Below are positions 26,001 through 36,189 of a stretch of DNA of 64,000 nucleotides, piece by piece. The number at the start of each line of letters is the position of its first letter. The stretch's first letter is position 1. The translations under genes were made by a program, and so were the position numbers. The stretch is from Nereocystis luetkeana (taxonomy: Eukaryota > Sar > Phaeophyceae > Laminariales > Laminariaceae). The notes under the pieces are model-generated. The model saw nothing but the letters and a program-made list of their open reading frames with translations. It had not been told where the DNA came from and did not search any database. Location: contig JARUPZ010000024.1 in assembly GCA_031213475.1 (NCBI GenBank), forward strand, positions 6,575,324-6,639,323. Reading direction: 5' to 3'.

Positions 26001-29000
26001 ACGAGGCGGATTTTCTTGCATATGGATGATAGCGTCAACGAACTGATAAAGGATTTCTGGTGCGGCCACTTCCACAGAGATAGAGCAATGGGTATACTAG
26101 GTAATTGCCTCGTGGGTGCCTTACCATATACCATATACACACCACGTGATACGATCGCCCCCCTTGCGCGGAATCAAGGCTCTCCACTCCGCACAAAAAA
26201 TGATATATAACTCGACCGCCAGCCGTTGTGACCGCAGAAAAAAAAAAAAAAAAAAAACGGTACCCTGATTGTCTAGCTCACGCAGTGAGACGCGTGTTTC
26301 ACAGCGTCGTCGCCAACAGACGCCAACCCAACCTATATACCAGGTATATATTATATAGGGGTGGGGGGTGGGTGTACTATTGCGGGGGACCATAGTTCAT
26401 AGGACCTATGGTATACATAAAAACCTATATATTTAACCATTCTCACGAACAATATTCGGTCCTATTAACTATGGTCCCCCGTAATACCGTACCAGGTAGA
26501 TATCATGCATGGCCGTGCTGGCGGCCGGGGGGGGGGGGGGGGGGGGGGGGGGGCTCTCACCCGCATCCCCGGGAGTTTAGACGACCTCGGCCTCCGCCTG
26601 CCCACGTCAGGCACGCCCATCAAACTGAACACATCCCCATCCCCATCCCCACCATTCCCCTCCTCCTCCTCCTCCTCCTCCTCCTTGTTCCCCCCTTCCA
26701 CACACACCCTCGCCAGGCCATCGCCGACGCCAAATATATCCTCGTCCTTCTCTTGACTCCCACCTCCCCCTGCACCTTTTCCTGTACCCTTTCCCCGGTC
26801 CCTTCCCTTCGCCTCCCCCGACGAGGCGTTTATAGCCTTGGTCAGGCGTTTGCGGTCCACATCCTCTGTGGGTAGGGGGGTTCAGAGACGAAGTTGGGGG
26901 GGGGGAAGGGGGGGGGGGGGGGGGGGGTTACTATTTTGTTTTGCTTGCCTTATGTAGCCATCTGACCATTGACCACGCATCCCTTTCGAGACGCACGCAT
27001 CCCTTTTGGGAAGGGGCTTCTCTCCGGAGGAGGGGAGTTGCCGACGTTATCAGGCGGCAGGAGGAGGAGAAGGAGGAGGAGGAGAAGAAGGGGGGTAGGA
27101 CGTGCTGCCTCAATCGAAGGAGACGGCCTTAGAAAATAAAATAAAAAAGTCAAAGGGCGACGGCCTTTAAAAAAAAAAAACATGATTCACACCTGGTGAA
27201 AACAAAACAGATACCAGGCATCATGCATACACAAACATATTTGGAATGGAAAAAAAAAAAAGAGCATGGTCGCCTACCCAGCTTGTGAGCCGTGATCGAA
27301 CAGATTTGTTGACCGATAAAAGAATAGTCGATAAATCAATACACCAGTGAACAAACCATTCGATCAGCAAAATCGATCAGCAAATCGATCAAACGGCCAA
27401 TCAACCGCCACACGAATAAACCTACCCTATCAACCAATCAAACGAACAAGCAAACAAGGGGCAGACCAATGTGACTAACCGAACAGGCAAACAAACAAAC
27501 AAACGAACGAACGAGCAACCGAACAAATTAACCAACCAACAAACCTATCAACCGATCAACCAACCCACCAACTAACGAACCCCAGCCGACTGATCGACCA
27601 ATAAATCAAATCAACCAATCAATCGAGAGCAACTGCTCGATCGATCAACCAATCAAGAATTCAAGAAGTTCATCTACCGAGCAACCAACAGACCGAGCAA
27701 CCGACCAACACACCAATCTACCAACCAACCAGCAAACAAATCAACCAACCAACCCGTTCCCGTATCGTTGCGTGCATACACCCATACAGACAGACTGCCG
27801 TACGCAGACGGGGAGGGGGGGGGGAGGGGCACGCTCACTTCTCTGCCTTACCTTCCGATTCAGAAGTGTCGCCGCCGCCGCCCCCCCCTACCCTACCCCC
27901 GCCTCCCCCTCCCCCACCGCCTCCGCCGCCACCGCCGCCACCGCCGCCCCCTCCCCCCCGCTGAACTCCTGATGGCATGTAGGCGGTGGGGCCACTACCG
28001 CCTCCCCCCACAAAGAAATCCTGGGGGAGAAGAAAAAATAAAATAAAAAAAAGACAGGCACACAACAACCGGTCGTGAGGAAAAGGATAGACGGGGTCGA
28101 TTGCTACAAACGTTGCACACCAACAGAGGGCAGATCATCTTGTCTTCGTATATATTTCGCGGTAGATTATGTTCCCGATTCTGTGTGACCCTACTGCACG
28201 CAGCGCCTGTTGCCGGATGGGAGTCGCGTGACCCGAACAATGCAGGGCATGCTTCCTGGGTGGGATCTGTATGTACTGCACAGATCCTGCGCAGCCTCTC
28301 GTCGCGGCAGGGTAGGATCTAGGTGATCTATCTGATCTGTAGATGATCTATCTGATCTGTGGATGAGATATCCCTTAGAGGCGTGAAACGTTGTTATCTT
28401 AGCCCCCTCTTTCTCTGCAGTAGAGCCGCACCCGACAAAAGCCTCCGTGGAACTAGTAACCTCTTATTTTTAGTCGCACATGCGTTCAGGGAAAACAAAC
28501 TACCTGGAACTACTGCAGGCAATTTAGAGTATACTGCTAAGCAGGGAGGAACACAGCAATCAGAACCAAATACGATGTGCAAACACAGTGGGATACGTGG
28601 GTTGGCTTTTTAGTCCATCGCTAGCTTCTGATGACAGCATTAGCCCCCCCTGTTTTAAAAAGTGAGAGCTGCAGCAGTAAAACTGCACGCACAGCCCGGA
28701 GACGAACTTACTTCACTCACGGCCCAAGACACAATGTTAACGTGCGCAGTAAAAGGAGTTGTTGAGCCTTGAGAGCGCCTGCATGGCATTCTACATGTCG
28801 AAAGGGATGGGGGGCGGGGGGGGTGGGGGGGGCGTTCTCATTTGTTTCTTGCCTTATTCTATCCATTTGACCATTGACCACGCATAATTTTAGAGACGGA
28901 GCACCGTTCCCACCCCTAGTATTATGGGGGGCCATAGTAAATAGGACCAAACATTGCGCGTAAAAATAGCTAAATATAGAGGTTTTTGTGTGTACCGTAG

Positions 29001-29980
29001 GTCCTATATACTATGGCCCCCCGTAATAGAAACACCTCCAACAGTTGCGCGCCCGTGACGCTTTCTTTGTGTTTGCCTTTACGTTTTGCTTATCCTATCT
29101 AGGAGCGGTGACTGCAAGTGCAGATATGGATTGCGAGCAAGTACTTGCTTAACCCCTTGATGCGCCCGACGTGTAGACACACCGCCGTCTGTCAACGCAC
29201 ACAAGATAACGACGGAAACCAAAATCCTGCTTCGAGAGCTTCTGCTGTGTGTACTTAGCGGCAGCTATACCTATACACACGAAGGGGCTGAGAAACTGGC
29301 GTGCACGTGCATTTTGTATACTGGTATGTCGCTTGGTCGGCAAAAAAACAGGTATCCGCGAACATAATCCGAACCACCCCTACCCCCATGCCAAGCCACC
29401 ACGGTAACTAGTAGCTGGGGCGTGGAGAAGGACATGCAGACAGACCCACAGACAGACTAGACAGGCAGGCAAAAGAGACAGAAAAATAGGCAGATACACA
29501 GGTAGACAGACAGACAGACAGAAATATTAACAGACTGATAGACAGACAGACAAAAGAGACAGCAAAACAGGCAGATACACAGGCAGACAGACAGACAAAG
29601 AGAAAAATAACAGGAGAGAGAGAGATAACAGTCGAGCAAAAAAAAGAAGAGAAGAGAAGAAACAAAAAAACAAATACAAGCCCTGCTCGTCGGCTCCAAA
29701 ATAAATTACTATCACCTGACCCACGGGGACGAACCCACCCCGTCCCCTACCCCTTCCCCTCCCCCTCCCACGCCCCCCTGGCCCATCTCGGCCACCGCTT
29801 CTTCCCGAGTTGTAGCCTTGCCACGGGCGCTGGTTTCTCCCTGGCGAGCGAGCAATATCAATACCATCGAGGTGGTAGGAGGGTCTTAGCATGAAGTGGG
29901 GGGGGGGGTACAGAAACAGCAGCAGCAATTAACAAAAACGGGGCTGAAAACAACAACGACAACGACAACAACCAACAACG

Positions 29981-30014
<34 letters not shown>

Positions 30015-31081
30015 CGACAACAATACAAACACCAACAACACCAACATCAACACCAACACCAGCAACAACAACAACAATACAAACACCAACAACACCAACA
30101 TCAACACCAACACCAGCAACAACAACAACAACAAAGACAACGAAAACAATACAAACACCAACAACACCAACATCAACACCAACACCAGCAGCAACAACAA
30201 CAACAACAACAACACCACGACACAAAACACGAGCAGCCATCCTACTCAGAGGCAACGGGCTCACGCCTCCACCCACCAAAACGCCTCCTTACTCTCCAGC
30301 GGCTCTATGGCCCCGACACAAACAGACTCACACATCGCACCAAATCACGAACTACAAACAATACATCATATCCAGTAGACCCCCACATTTTCCGCCAGCT
30401 ATTACGGGGGACCATAGTTATATATATTTGTTTTGCTCATCCCATTTAATATCTTCGCACATCTTCTTCTCTCTCTCCTTCCAACTCGTAACTCAGATCC
30501 GGTGTCACATAGCAGGCTCTTCTCCCGCTACGGTACGTGCCTTCATTTTTATCGCGAGAAGATTTCAGCCTTTTCTTCCCTCGTCGACTCGCATCGAATT
30601 GTTAATAGGACCAAATGTTGTTGGTAAAAAGGATTAAATATACAGGTTTTTATGTACACCATAGGTCCTATTAACTGTGGTCCCCCGTAATAAGAAATGT
30701 TCCTGCAAGGGCCGCTTGACACTGATCCCAACCAGCACCAAAACGAGCGCCGCGAGAGGCCGTGCCATACAGACACTCCCCCAGCAAACATTACCTACAG
30801 CACATCTCACAGACGAGATATATTTCTAACTACAGGCAGGAACGCACCTGACCCGTAAGATCTAAATCATGAACTGGGATCCATCTGATCTATCTGATCT
30901 TTATCCGAAAAAAACAAATACGAGAAAAAAAACTGTCAAGAACTCTCGTTTCTCTTGCCTTCGTGCCCCCCCCCCCGCCCCCGCCTTCCTTCCTCCCAAC
31001 CCCCCCCCGCCCCGTCACTCCCAGTTGCGCCACCACCACCTCCCGAACGGTAGTTGGCTGCTGCTGCTCGGTAGTCAGTCA
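20049..31081 (-). CDS. POLR3D: DNA-directed RNA polymerase III subunit RPC4 (POLR3D-like), 5' end not found
   Basis: Exons in transcription order: 31081-30959 (tentative), 29840-29716, 28020-27852, 26865-26561, 25473-25369, 23286-23145, 21966-21770, 21113-20970, 20213-20049, about 490 residues. Phases agree at all eight junctions. The C-terminal domain is diagnostic: GKIGK|LYVHQSGKSRLVIGGVSFVV...CSFGQ|VTKRAVCTPDFEQL parallels the conserved RPC4 end (GKLxxxKSGxxxLxxG...LGxVxxKxVCSPDFESLL). Upstream, SSLFFVQLPTKLP matches the LFLQLP motif and GLRPVALPV the MPVQLPL motif; an N-terminal GRGRGRG tract is also usual in RPC4. RPC4 pairs with RPC5 in the TFIIF-like module of Pol III and acts in the nucleus in initiation and termination of tRNA and 5S transcription. 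Two introns appear to use GC-AG donors: GCGAGT after 20970 and, in the tentative first exon, GCAAGA after 30959. The start codon was not located. Introns carry MITEs, poly(C)-tailed repeats and microsatellites. Confidence 0.85.
20676..20950 (+). repeat. (CAA/CCA)n microsatellite in the last RPC4 intron
   Basis: About 275 bp of ACA/ACC triplets. It produces long Thr, Val, Cys or Leu open frames that are not genes. Confidence 0.95.
21139..21250 (-). repeat. Poly(C)-tailed repeat, subfamily D copy 1
   Basis: On the minus strand, CTCCGTCTCGAAAGGGATGC then GGCAAGCAACAAATAAGCA run into an interrupted C tract that ends about 25 bp before the RPC4 acceptor at 21114. Confidence 0.65.
22051..22140 (-). 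repeat. Poly(C)-tailed repeat, subfamily C copy 1
   Basis: On the minus strand, GGGATGCGAGGGTCTATGG, the CGTACGACTACGGCCATGC core and GAGTACA precede a C run. In an RPC4 intron. Confidence 0.65.
22435..22525. mobile_element. MITE-B copy 2 (diverged)
   Basis: TTAA precedes CCCGCTCAGCACGGCAGTCC. The right half keeps the inverted complement with substitutions. Confidence 0.6.
22736..22824. mobile_element. MITE-B copy 3
   Basis: TTAA then CCCTTTTAGAACCGCAG, closing with CTGCGGTTCTAAAGGGG. Almost the whole length is one palindrome. Confidence 0.85.
22869..22985 (-). repeat. Poly(C)-tailed repeat, subfamily C copy 2
   Basis: Same core and same order relative to the C tail as copy 1. It is followed, after a few bases, by an uninterrupted G run of about 36 (22994-23029), the longest in the window. 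Confidence 0.65.
23569..23673. mobile_element. MITE-A copy 2
   Basis: CTACGGGGGGGCATAGT to inverted complement, TA at both flanks. Confidence 0.85.
23773..23877. mobile_element. MITE-A copy 3
   Basis: TTGCGGGGGGGCATAGTTAA to inverted complement, TA at both flanks. Confidence 0.85.
24037..24141. mobile_element. MITE-A copy 4
   Basis: ATACGGGGGACCATATTAAA to inverted complement. The left flank is TA and the right flank is altered to AA. Confidence 0.8.
24718..24872 (+). repeat. (ACCCG)n pentanucleotide array
   Basis: About 30 units of CCCGA with a few CCCAA variants. Lies in an RPC4 intron. Confidence 0.95.
25505..25640 (-). repeat. Poly(C)-tailed repeat, subfamily D copy 2
   Basis: On the minus strand the repeat body ends GGCAAGCAACAAAATGTG and runs into a C tract that lies just upstream of the RPC4 acceptor at 25474. 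This copy lacks the MITE that interrupts copy 4, so it is the empty-site reference. Confidence 0.7.
25814..26030 (-). repeat. Poly(C)-tailed repeat, subfamily C copy 3 (longest)
   Basis: Extends about 200 bp beyond the C/G run, through CGGGTTTTCACCGACCAGGC and GAACCGCTTACGAGGCGGAT. The same 5' extension is seen, inverted, at 54030. Confidence 0.7.
26380..26485. mobile_element. MITE-A copy 5
   Basis: TTGCGGGGGACCATAGTTCA to inverted complement, TA at both flanks. TACCAGGTA motifs lie just outside each end (26338 and 26491). Confidence 0.85.
26894..27010 (-). repeat. Poly(C)-tailed repeat, subfamily D copy 3
   Basis: The body (CGTCTCGAAAGGGATGCG then GGCAAGCAAAACAAAATAG) and C tail lie directly upstream of the RPC4 acceptor at 26866. 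Confidence 0.65.
27290..27765 (+). repeat. Degenerate CAAC/CAAT tetranucleotide region
   Basis: About 470 bp dominated by AACCAACC, AATCAATC and GATCAACC words without a fixed period. Intron of RPC4. Confidence 0.75.
28195..28315 (+). repeat. Repeat family E copy 1
   Basis: TGTTGCCGGATGGGA, GGCATGCTTCCTGGGTGGGA and GCACAGATCCTGCGCAGCC are shared with 43928-44080 and 61110-61205. Class unknown. Short GATCTATCTGATCTG repeats follow. Confidence 0.6.
28805..29075 (-). repeat. Poly(C)-tailed repeat, subfamily D copy 4, interrupted by MITE-A
   Basis: The two halves, 28805-28919 and 29029-29075, are continuous in copy 2. The interruption is MITE-A copy 6 with a TA duplication. Confidence 0.7.
28922..29026. 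mobile_element. MITE-A copy 6 (nested, with empty-site reference)
   Basis: TTATGGGGGGCCATAGTAAA to GGCCCCCCGTAA, flanked by TA. Comparison with 25600-25625 restores the uninterrupted repeat if the element plus one TA is removed, which defines the TA target duplication. Confidence 0.9.
29430..29605 (-). repeat. Degenerate (CTGT)n array
   Basis: GACAGACAGACA blocks separated by AAAAGAGACAG, in two similar halves about 110 bp apart. Confidence 0.85.
29940..30225 (+). repeat. (AAC)n array with three higher-order units
   Basis: A CAA-rich region with the block CAAACACCAACAACACCAAC repeated three times (near 30025, 30080 and 30150). Confidence 0.9.
30402..30690. mobile_element. MITE-A copy 7, split by a SINE
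   Basis: The left 19 bp (TTACGGGGGACCATAGTTA) and the right part from 30601 to CCCCCGTAA are continuous in other copies. TA flanks both ends. About 180 bp of SINE is inserted inside the left terminal repeat. Confidence 0.85.
30421..30600 (-). mobile_element. SINE copy 3 (5'-truncated) inserted in MITE-A
   Basis: The minus strand matches the body of the SINE at 58875: GAAGGCACGTACCG, the TGTGAC block, and an A-rich end (GATGAGCAAAACAAA). GTTA at both junctions is a possible short target duplication. Confidence 0.7.
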
Positions 31082-31162
31082 CTGCAGACACACGCACGAT
31101 AAGAGGGGGGGCGGGACGTTGCGGAGGGAGTGGGGGGGGTGGGGGGGGGTGGGGGGGGGGGG

Positions 31163-31437
31163 TGAAAGATTACGGTCAAGGTCGCGCAAGCTGGGGTGGT
31201 TGGAGGGTTAAAACAGTGAACCAGATAGACGCACACTTGAAAGATCAGATCAGATCAGATCAGATCAGATCAGATCCCATTTCATGGTCTAGATCTGTCG
31301 GGTGAAAGATTACGGTCAAGGTCGCGCAAGCTGGGGTGGTTGGAGGGTTAAAACAGTGTACCAGATAGACGCACACTTGAAAGATCAGATCAGATCAGAT
31401 CAGATCAGATCCCATTTCATGGTCTAGATCTGTCGGG
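31163..31437 (+). repeat. Tandem duplication of a 135-bp unit containing (GATCA)n
   Basis: Two nearly identical units (GGTGAAAGATTACGGTCAAG start) that differ mainly in the number of GATCA repeats, so the event is recent. Confidence 0.95.
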
Positions 31438-31590
31438 TTAGACAGATCCCTCGTGCGTTCGAGCTGTACACGGTGAATAGCGTATTGGCAACGGTCGGAT
31501 CTGAAAGGGAAGCGGGCAACGAGACAAGGGGTGTTGACACGTAGCACTTCTCGGCCACAACATGGCACTGGGACTGGCCGTCCTCCTCAA

Positions 31591-31679
31591 CCCTATTAGG
31601 ACCGCAGTCCCGTTTTGGGGGCAAACCACACTATTTCCAAGTACTTTGCCCCCAACATGGGACTGCGGTCCTAAAAGGG
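31591..31679. mobile_element. MITE-B copy 4
   Basis: CCCTATTAGGACCGCAG to CTGCGGTCCTAAAAGGG, flanked by TCAA on both sides, a clear 4-bp target duplication. Confidence 0.88.
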
Positions 31680-32779
31680 TCAACCCAATACCGTCGGAAT
31701 ACCGTAAGTGCTGCACGAACCGTTTTTCGGCCATGGGATTGTCCCTCGGGTTGCGCGTTTAGCCTTCACTCAAAAAACAGGTTTTTTGGGCGAGGAATAC
31801 GCCTCCTTGAAGGTGAAAAAAAACACGAGAATCATCATCAGAAAAATTGCAGCGGCCTCTCCTGTCGGGCAAGCAAGCGCGCCTCAAGGTCACTGCTGGC
31901 TCTCGTTCGCATGCTTGCGGGATGTCATCACTTGCACGACACGGTTCGTATGCACACCATCTCGAAACCGCAAAATATAGGATCTACAGCCCAGGAGATG
32001 ATCTCACGGGTCGTGATATGTCCACGAAGAGGGAGTGTCTATCGGAGGTGGGAGAGGGGGCAGACAGGAGCAGCTCGCGGCAGCTCGCAGAAACACCATG
32101 GGTCTTGCAGAGTTTGCTCCAGCGTTTGGGGACACGCTTGCGATGGCCTTCGATTTCTGCCTCTTTGGGGTGGGTTTTCGTGGGTCAAGTACAGGTGACC
32201 GCCGCTGATAATCCCGCCCTCCCCCTGTTCCCCGTCCTCCAGACGCCTTCGAAGAAATGCAACAACAATAAAAACGCCAAGAGCAGCAGCAACGCTCCGA
32301 CCACGGCAACAACGACAGCAACATACCACCAACACAACAACTAAACACCACCTCAAGGACAACACCCAAAACAACAACCACTATCAATAGTATTAATATC
32401 AATAAAGATGAGGCGCGCGAGCGCGAAGCGCGAGCCTTTTTTCTCTTGGTTTTCCAAGGAAAAAAAAAGCCTCTTCATAACGGATCGTATACGAGGGTAG
32501 GGTGCCTTGCTTTGAGTTTGTCTGTATGTGTGTGATTCAATATTGGTGTTGGGCCACGTTTGACCACCGCGCTCAACGCACACGGCACCAATTCCAGTCT
32601 CGGCGGGCTCTGTGCACGCAAACACAAAAAAAAACTTTCTCGTGCTGGAGCGGTGGGAAGTCGTTCACAGTTGGTCGAGCTAGGTGCGGCACCGTGTGTA
32701 GCGAGATGGCTGGGCCATGGTATTTAAAAAAAAACTGAACAGCAGCAGGAACAGTGAAATATCGAAACGGTTTTTGTTT

Positions 32780-33212
32780 CTTAGAGTTCTACCAAACGAA
32801 ACCCAACTCTACGAGTACTCGTCGGCAGGCTGTGCCTGTCCACAGCAACGTTCGGGCCGTGTCCCCAAGACATGCTGCAGGTGGTGTTGTTAGGCCCATC
32901 GCCCTACTGCTTCTGATGAAGGGATAAGATAAGCAGCAGAAGCTCTGCTGTAGATGTGGTACATCAGCAGTATATGGTGGCACCTGTCATATCGGTTCTC
33001 TTGTTTTTAGAGTGCTACCAAAACAAGAACTCTACGCGTACTCGTAGGCAGAACGTGCCTGCCCACAGCAACGTTCGGGCCGTGTCCTAAGACATCTTGC
33101 AGGTGGTATTGCCGGGCCCGACCTACTACTGATGAGGGGACGGAGAAGCAGGAGAAGCTCTGCTGGAGGTGCCGTACAGCAGTAGCGGTGGTGGCACCTG
33201 CTACGAGAGGTT
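32780..33212 (+). repeat. Two tandem units of about 225 bp
   Basis: Both units carry TAGAGT.CTACCAAA, CACAGCAACGTTCGGGCCGT and GAGAAGCTCTGCTG-type blocks; similarity is moderate. Confidence 0.75.
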
Positions 33213-33215
33213 CTT

Positions 33216-33740
33216 GTCGGACATGCCAGGTTGCAGGTTTTTCGTCTCGAAATGATTATGCCGACCTTCGAGGTGGTTCATGTACGTGTACAAAGGGTGC
33301 AAGGGTTAGACCGACAAGCCGAGCGTACAGTGACGCTGACCCTGGCCTCGTGTGTCCTACTGCTGCCGCTGCTGCTGCTGCTGCTGCTGCTGCTATTTGG
33401 CTGCTGGAGAAGCTCTGCTGAAGATGTCCTACAGCAGTAGTAGTGGTCTGCTACGAGAAGCTCCCTCCGTTGGACACCTCAGGTTGTAGATTTTTCGTCT
33501 CCAAATCATCATGCCGAATTTCGAGGTGGGAAGCAGGAAGCATACAACGAAAATCAAGTACATTGTACAAGTACAAGTACAAAGGGTGCAACGGTTAGAC
33601 CGACAAGCCGAGCGTGTAGCGACGCTGACCCTGGCCTCGTGTACCCCACTGCTGCTGCTGGTGTTGTTGTTGCTGTTGTGGTTGTTGCCGCCACGTCTGC
33701 TGCTGCTGCTACTGCTGACGACTCTTGGTGTCTTGAAATA
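33216..33740 (+). repeat. Two tandem units of about 250 bp ending in (CTG)n
   Basis: Shared blocks: GGTT.AG.TTTTTCGTCTC, TTAGACCGACAAGCCGAGCG and GACGCTGACCCTGGCCTCGT before a CTG run. Related fragments precede CTG runs at 40500 and 40990. Confidence 0.75.
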
Positions 33741-34649
33741 ATGAAGCCGAACATCACGGATACATATGGTAGCGTACATACGCAGATATTCGTTCAGGGT
33801 TTAGCACACTGCTGTAACATTATATTGTACGATTATCCGTATTCGCGCAGGATGATGCATCGCAGATACGACTACTGCAGGTACTGAGGTCGCGCCTCGT
33901 TACCACCAATTACTACTACTGTAGTACTGTTAATACAACCACTACTACCTGTAGTACAAATGCGAGCGGATTTCCCAACCTGACGGGGGCGGTGGGGGTG
34001 CGGGCTTCTTCTTCGCTTGGGCTTTCGGTCGAAACTTCGGCTTGGCCGGCTCGCTTGCAATGGTTAAACGCACCACGTGACGCCGTCAGGGTGGGGAGTG
34101 GGGGGGGGGGAAGGGGAAAAGCGCGCGGGGGGGGGGGGGGAGGCGAGATGGCATTGAAAACATGGATAGTTATTGGAACACCCATCGAGAGGAGGAGAAC
34201 CGCGGGGGGAGGTGGGAGGTGGGGCGGGGGGGGGGTGTTAATCGTTAATACTAACCAAGCAACCCGTTCTTTCCCTCGTACTTGCAGTGCTCTCCCCAAG
34301 CCCCAATACGTAGCAGCAGTCCCTACACAGGCCAAACCATGCGCGGTGTGGGTACATAGTACGAGTACTCGCATACAGCATTACACAGCACCTCCCACAA
34401 CGTGCATTGGGGTTTCGGGGCGTTGGAGCGGTTGCACTCATACAGTAGTTACCATCGGCCAAAGGAAGCCGCCGCCGCCGCCGCCGCGGCCGCTGCTGTT
34501 GCTGCTTGTGTTGGTGTTGCTTTTTTCAGCGGCGAAACTACACATGCGTTGCCAAGTGCCAAGAGGGGCGGCCCGCAGCGACTCGACTCTCGCCTGTGGT
34601 TTGAGTTTGTGATATGTATCACTAGCAAAGTTCGGTCGATCGATCGTCG

Positions 34650-34755
34650 ATCGATAGTGCTGCTATTGCTGCTGCCGCTGCTGCCGTTGGTGGTGGTGCT
34701 GGTGGTGGTGGTGCTGCTGCTGCTGCTGCTGCTGCCGCTGCTGGTGCTGTGGTGT
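34650..34755 (+). repeat. (CTG)n / (GGT)n microsatellite
   Basis: A mixed CTG and GTG triplet run; open frames over it are artefacts. Confidence 0.9.
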
Positions 34756-35042
34756 GGTTGAATCTCCGTAAGTTGAGCTGATGAGAAAATGAACGCGAAA
34801 CTCGAATGGTAGCTTCTTCTTCAGGGGCGATAAACAGCGCCCTGATATACATGAGAATGGCCGTACCGGCAACAGTGCCTGCCTCATCTCTTCTCACCTT
34901 CCTGAACCTTGCCTCGAGCTCATGGGTGCTAGCGCTGGATCACACGCCCAAACAGAACCGATGTGCTGTGGTGGTGCAGTAGCCGCACGCACAGATTCGT
35001 AGATGAAGCATAGCCCGGATGGAGCATGCTTTTTGAGCCTAT

Positions 35043-35566
35043 ATGAACTCCTCGTCTCCAACACCAACACAATTAGACAGAGAACAGAGAGTCATTCCCA
35101 TTCAGATTGGTTGCAGCGGCAGCCAGGACAGGTACCACGACAAACCCAACCCCCTCCGAGAGGATACCGTTATGGCAGACGGCGACCGTTGTGCGGAAAC
35201 GCATGCCAGAAAAGACTGTGTGCTGCAGGGGCCGATACCGCTTCCACCAGCAGCAACGGGGGGAAGGGAACACGGAGCAGGGGCGGAAGACGGTGGATCC
35301 GAGCATGACACCCACCAGCAGGAGCAGGGCAAAGGTTCTGCGAGCAGGGGCGGTGGTCAGCACGACTGCACAAACGCGGTGAAGGAGGAGGAAAAAGAGG
35401 AGGAAGAAGAGGAGGAGGAGGAGGAGGAGGAGGAGGAAGAGGAGGAAGAGGAGGAGGAGGAAGTCGTCATGGACGAAGCAGAAATGCTGAAGATGCTAGA
35501 CCAGGTACTCAGCTACTCTGCTGCTGCTGGTTTTTGCGCGGTTGTGTGGCTCTGTCCGTCAGCATA
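35043..35566 (+). CDS. Hypothetical acidic ORF or single exon
   Basis: A 174-codon open frame contains a run of about 28 Glu followed by VVMDEAEMLKMLDQ, then a possible donor (CAG|GTACTC near 35504). The segment around MADGDRCAETH...LPPAATGG reads like normal protein, but no second exon, no paralogue and no family could be found. The Glu run comes from a GAG/GAA microsatellite, which may be the only reason for the open frame. I regard it as undecided. Confidence 0.3.
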
Positions 35567-35984
35567 AAGACCGATTAGTTATTCATATTGAAGCAAGACG
35601 GGTCATTATATTTACGGACGAACTTGACTCTTCAATATTTATGGTAAAGTATCCAGTATCCAGAATCCAGCCGTCCAGCGTCCAGAGCTCGAGTAATTCG
35701 TTTGTCGCGCGCAGCTCGAACGGCAGGGCCTAGGTAGGTACCCGCCCGTCTATCCGATTCCTCCGCCTTTTCTCGTTGGGGAAGGAGATTGCGTACCAGG
35801 CAGGCGAGGAGTCGCTTCCTATCGGACGGCGTCCCGTCCGCCCCGATTGAGGGGGAGTCCAAGAGTCTTCGTCATACGAGGCATCTCGTGCAAGGCTGCG
35901 CATGTGTGACGGAGGTCTCGCCGGAACACAACGCTCCTGCACCGGGGTGAAGGGGAACTCCTTCACTTCACCACCGCACTTCCA

Positions 35985-36116
35985 TTATTTTTATTTTTTG
36001 CTCATCCCATTTATTATCTTCGCACATCTTCTTCTCTCTCTCTCCTTTCAACTCGTAACTCAGATCCGGGGTCACATATTAATTGCCCCTTCCCGCTACG
36101 GTACGTGCCTTCAATA
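35985..36116 (-). mobile_element. SINE copy 4 (5'-truncated) abutting a half MITE-B
   Basis: The minus strand matches SINE copy 3 closely: GAAGGCACGTACCGTAGCGG through GATGAGCAAAAAATAAAA. It ends at base 36116, where MITE-B sequence begins in mid-element. Confidence 0.7.
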
Positions 36117-36182
36117 TTTTGGACAAACCAGTCTAGTTCTAAGTGGTTTGTCCCCAAAACGGGACTGCGGTCCTAAAAGGGT
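36116..36182. mobile_element. MITE-B copy 5 (right part only)
   Basis: TTTTGGACAAACCAGTC to GGTCCTAAAAGGG. The left part is missing or too diverged to recognise at the SINE junction. Confidence 0.75.
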
Positions 36183-36189
36183 TGTTAAC

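Noticed and set aside
32090-32270. Plus-strand frame MGLAEFAPAFGDTLAMAFDF as a last exon
   Set aside because: Codon use looks acceptable, but the intron needed to finish it would be only about 48 bp and no upstream exon was found.
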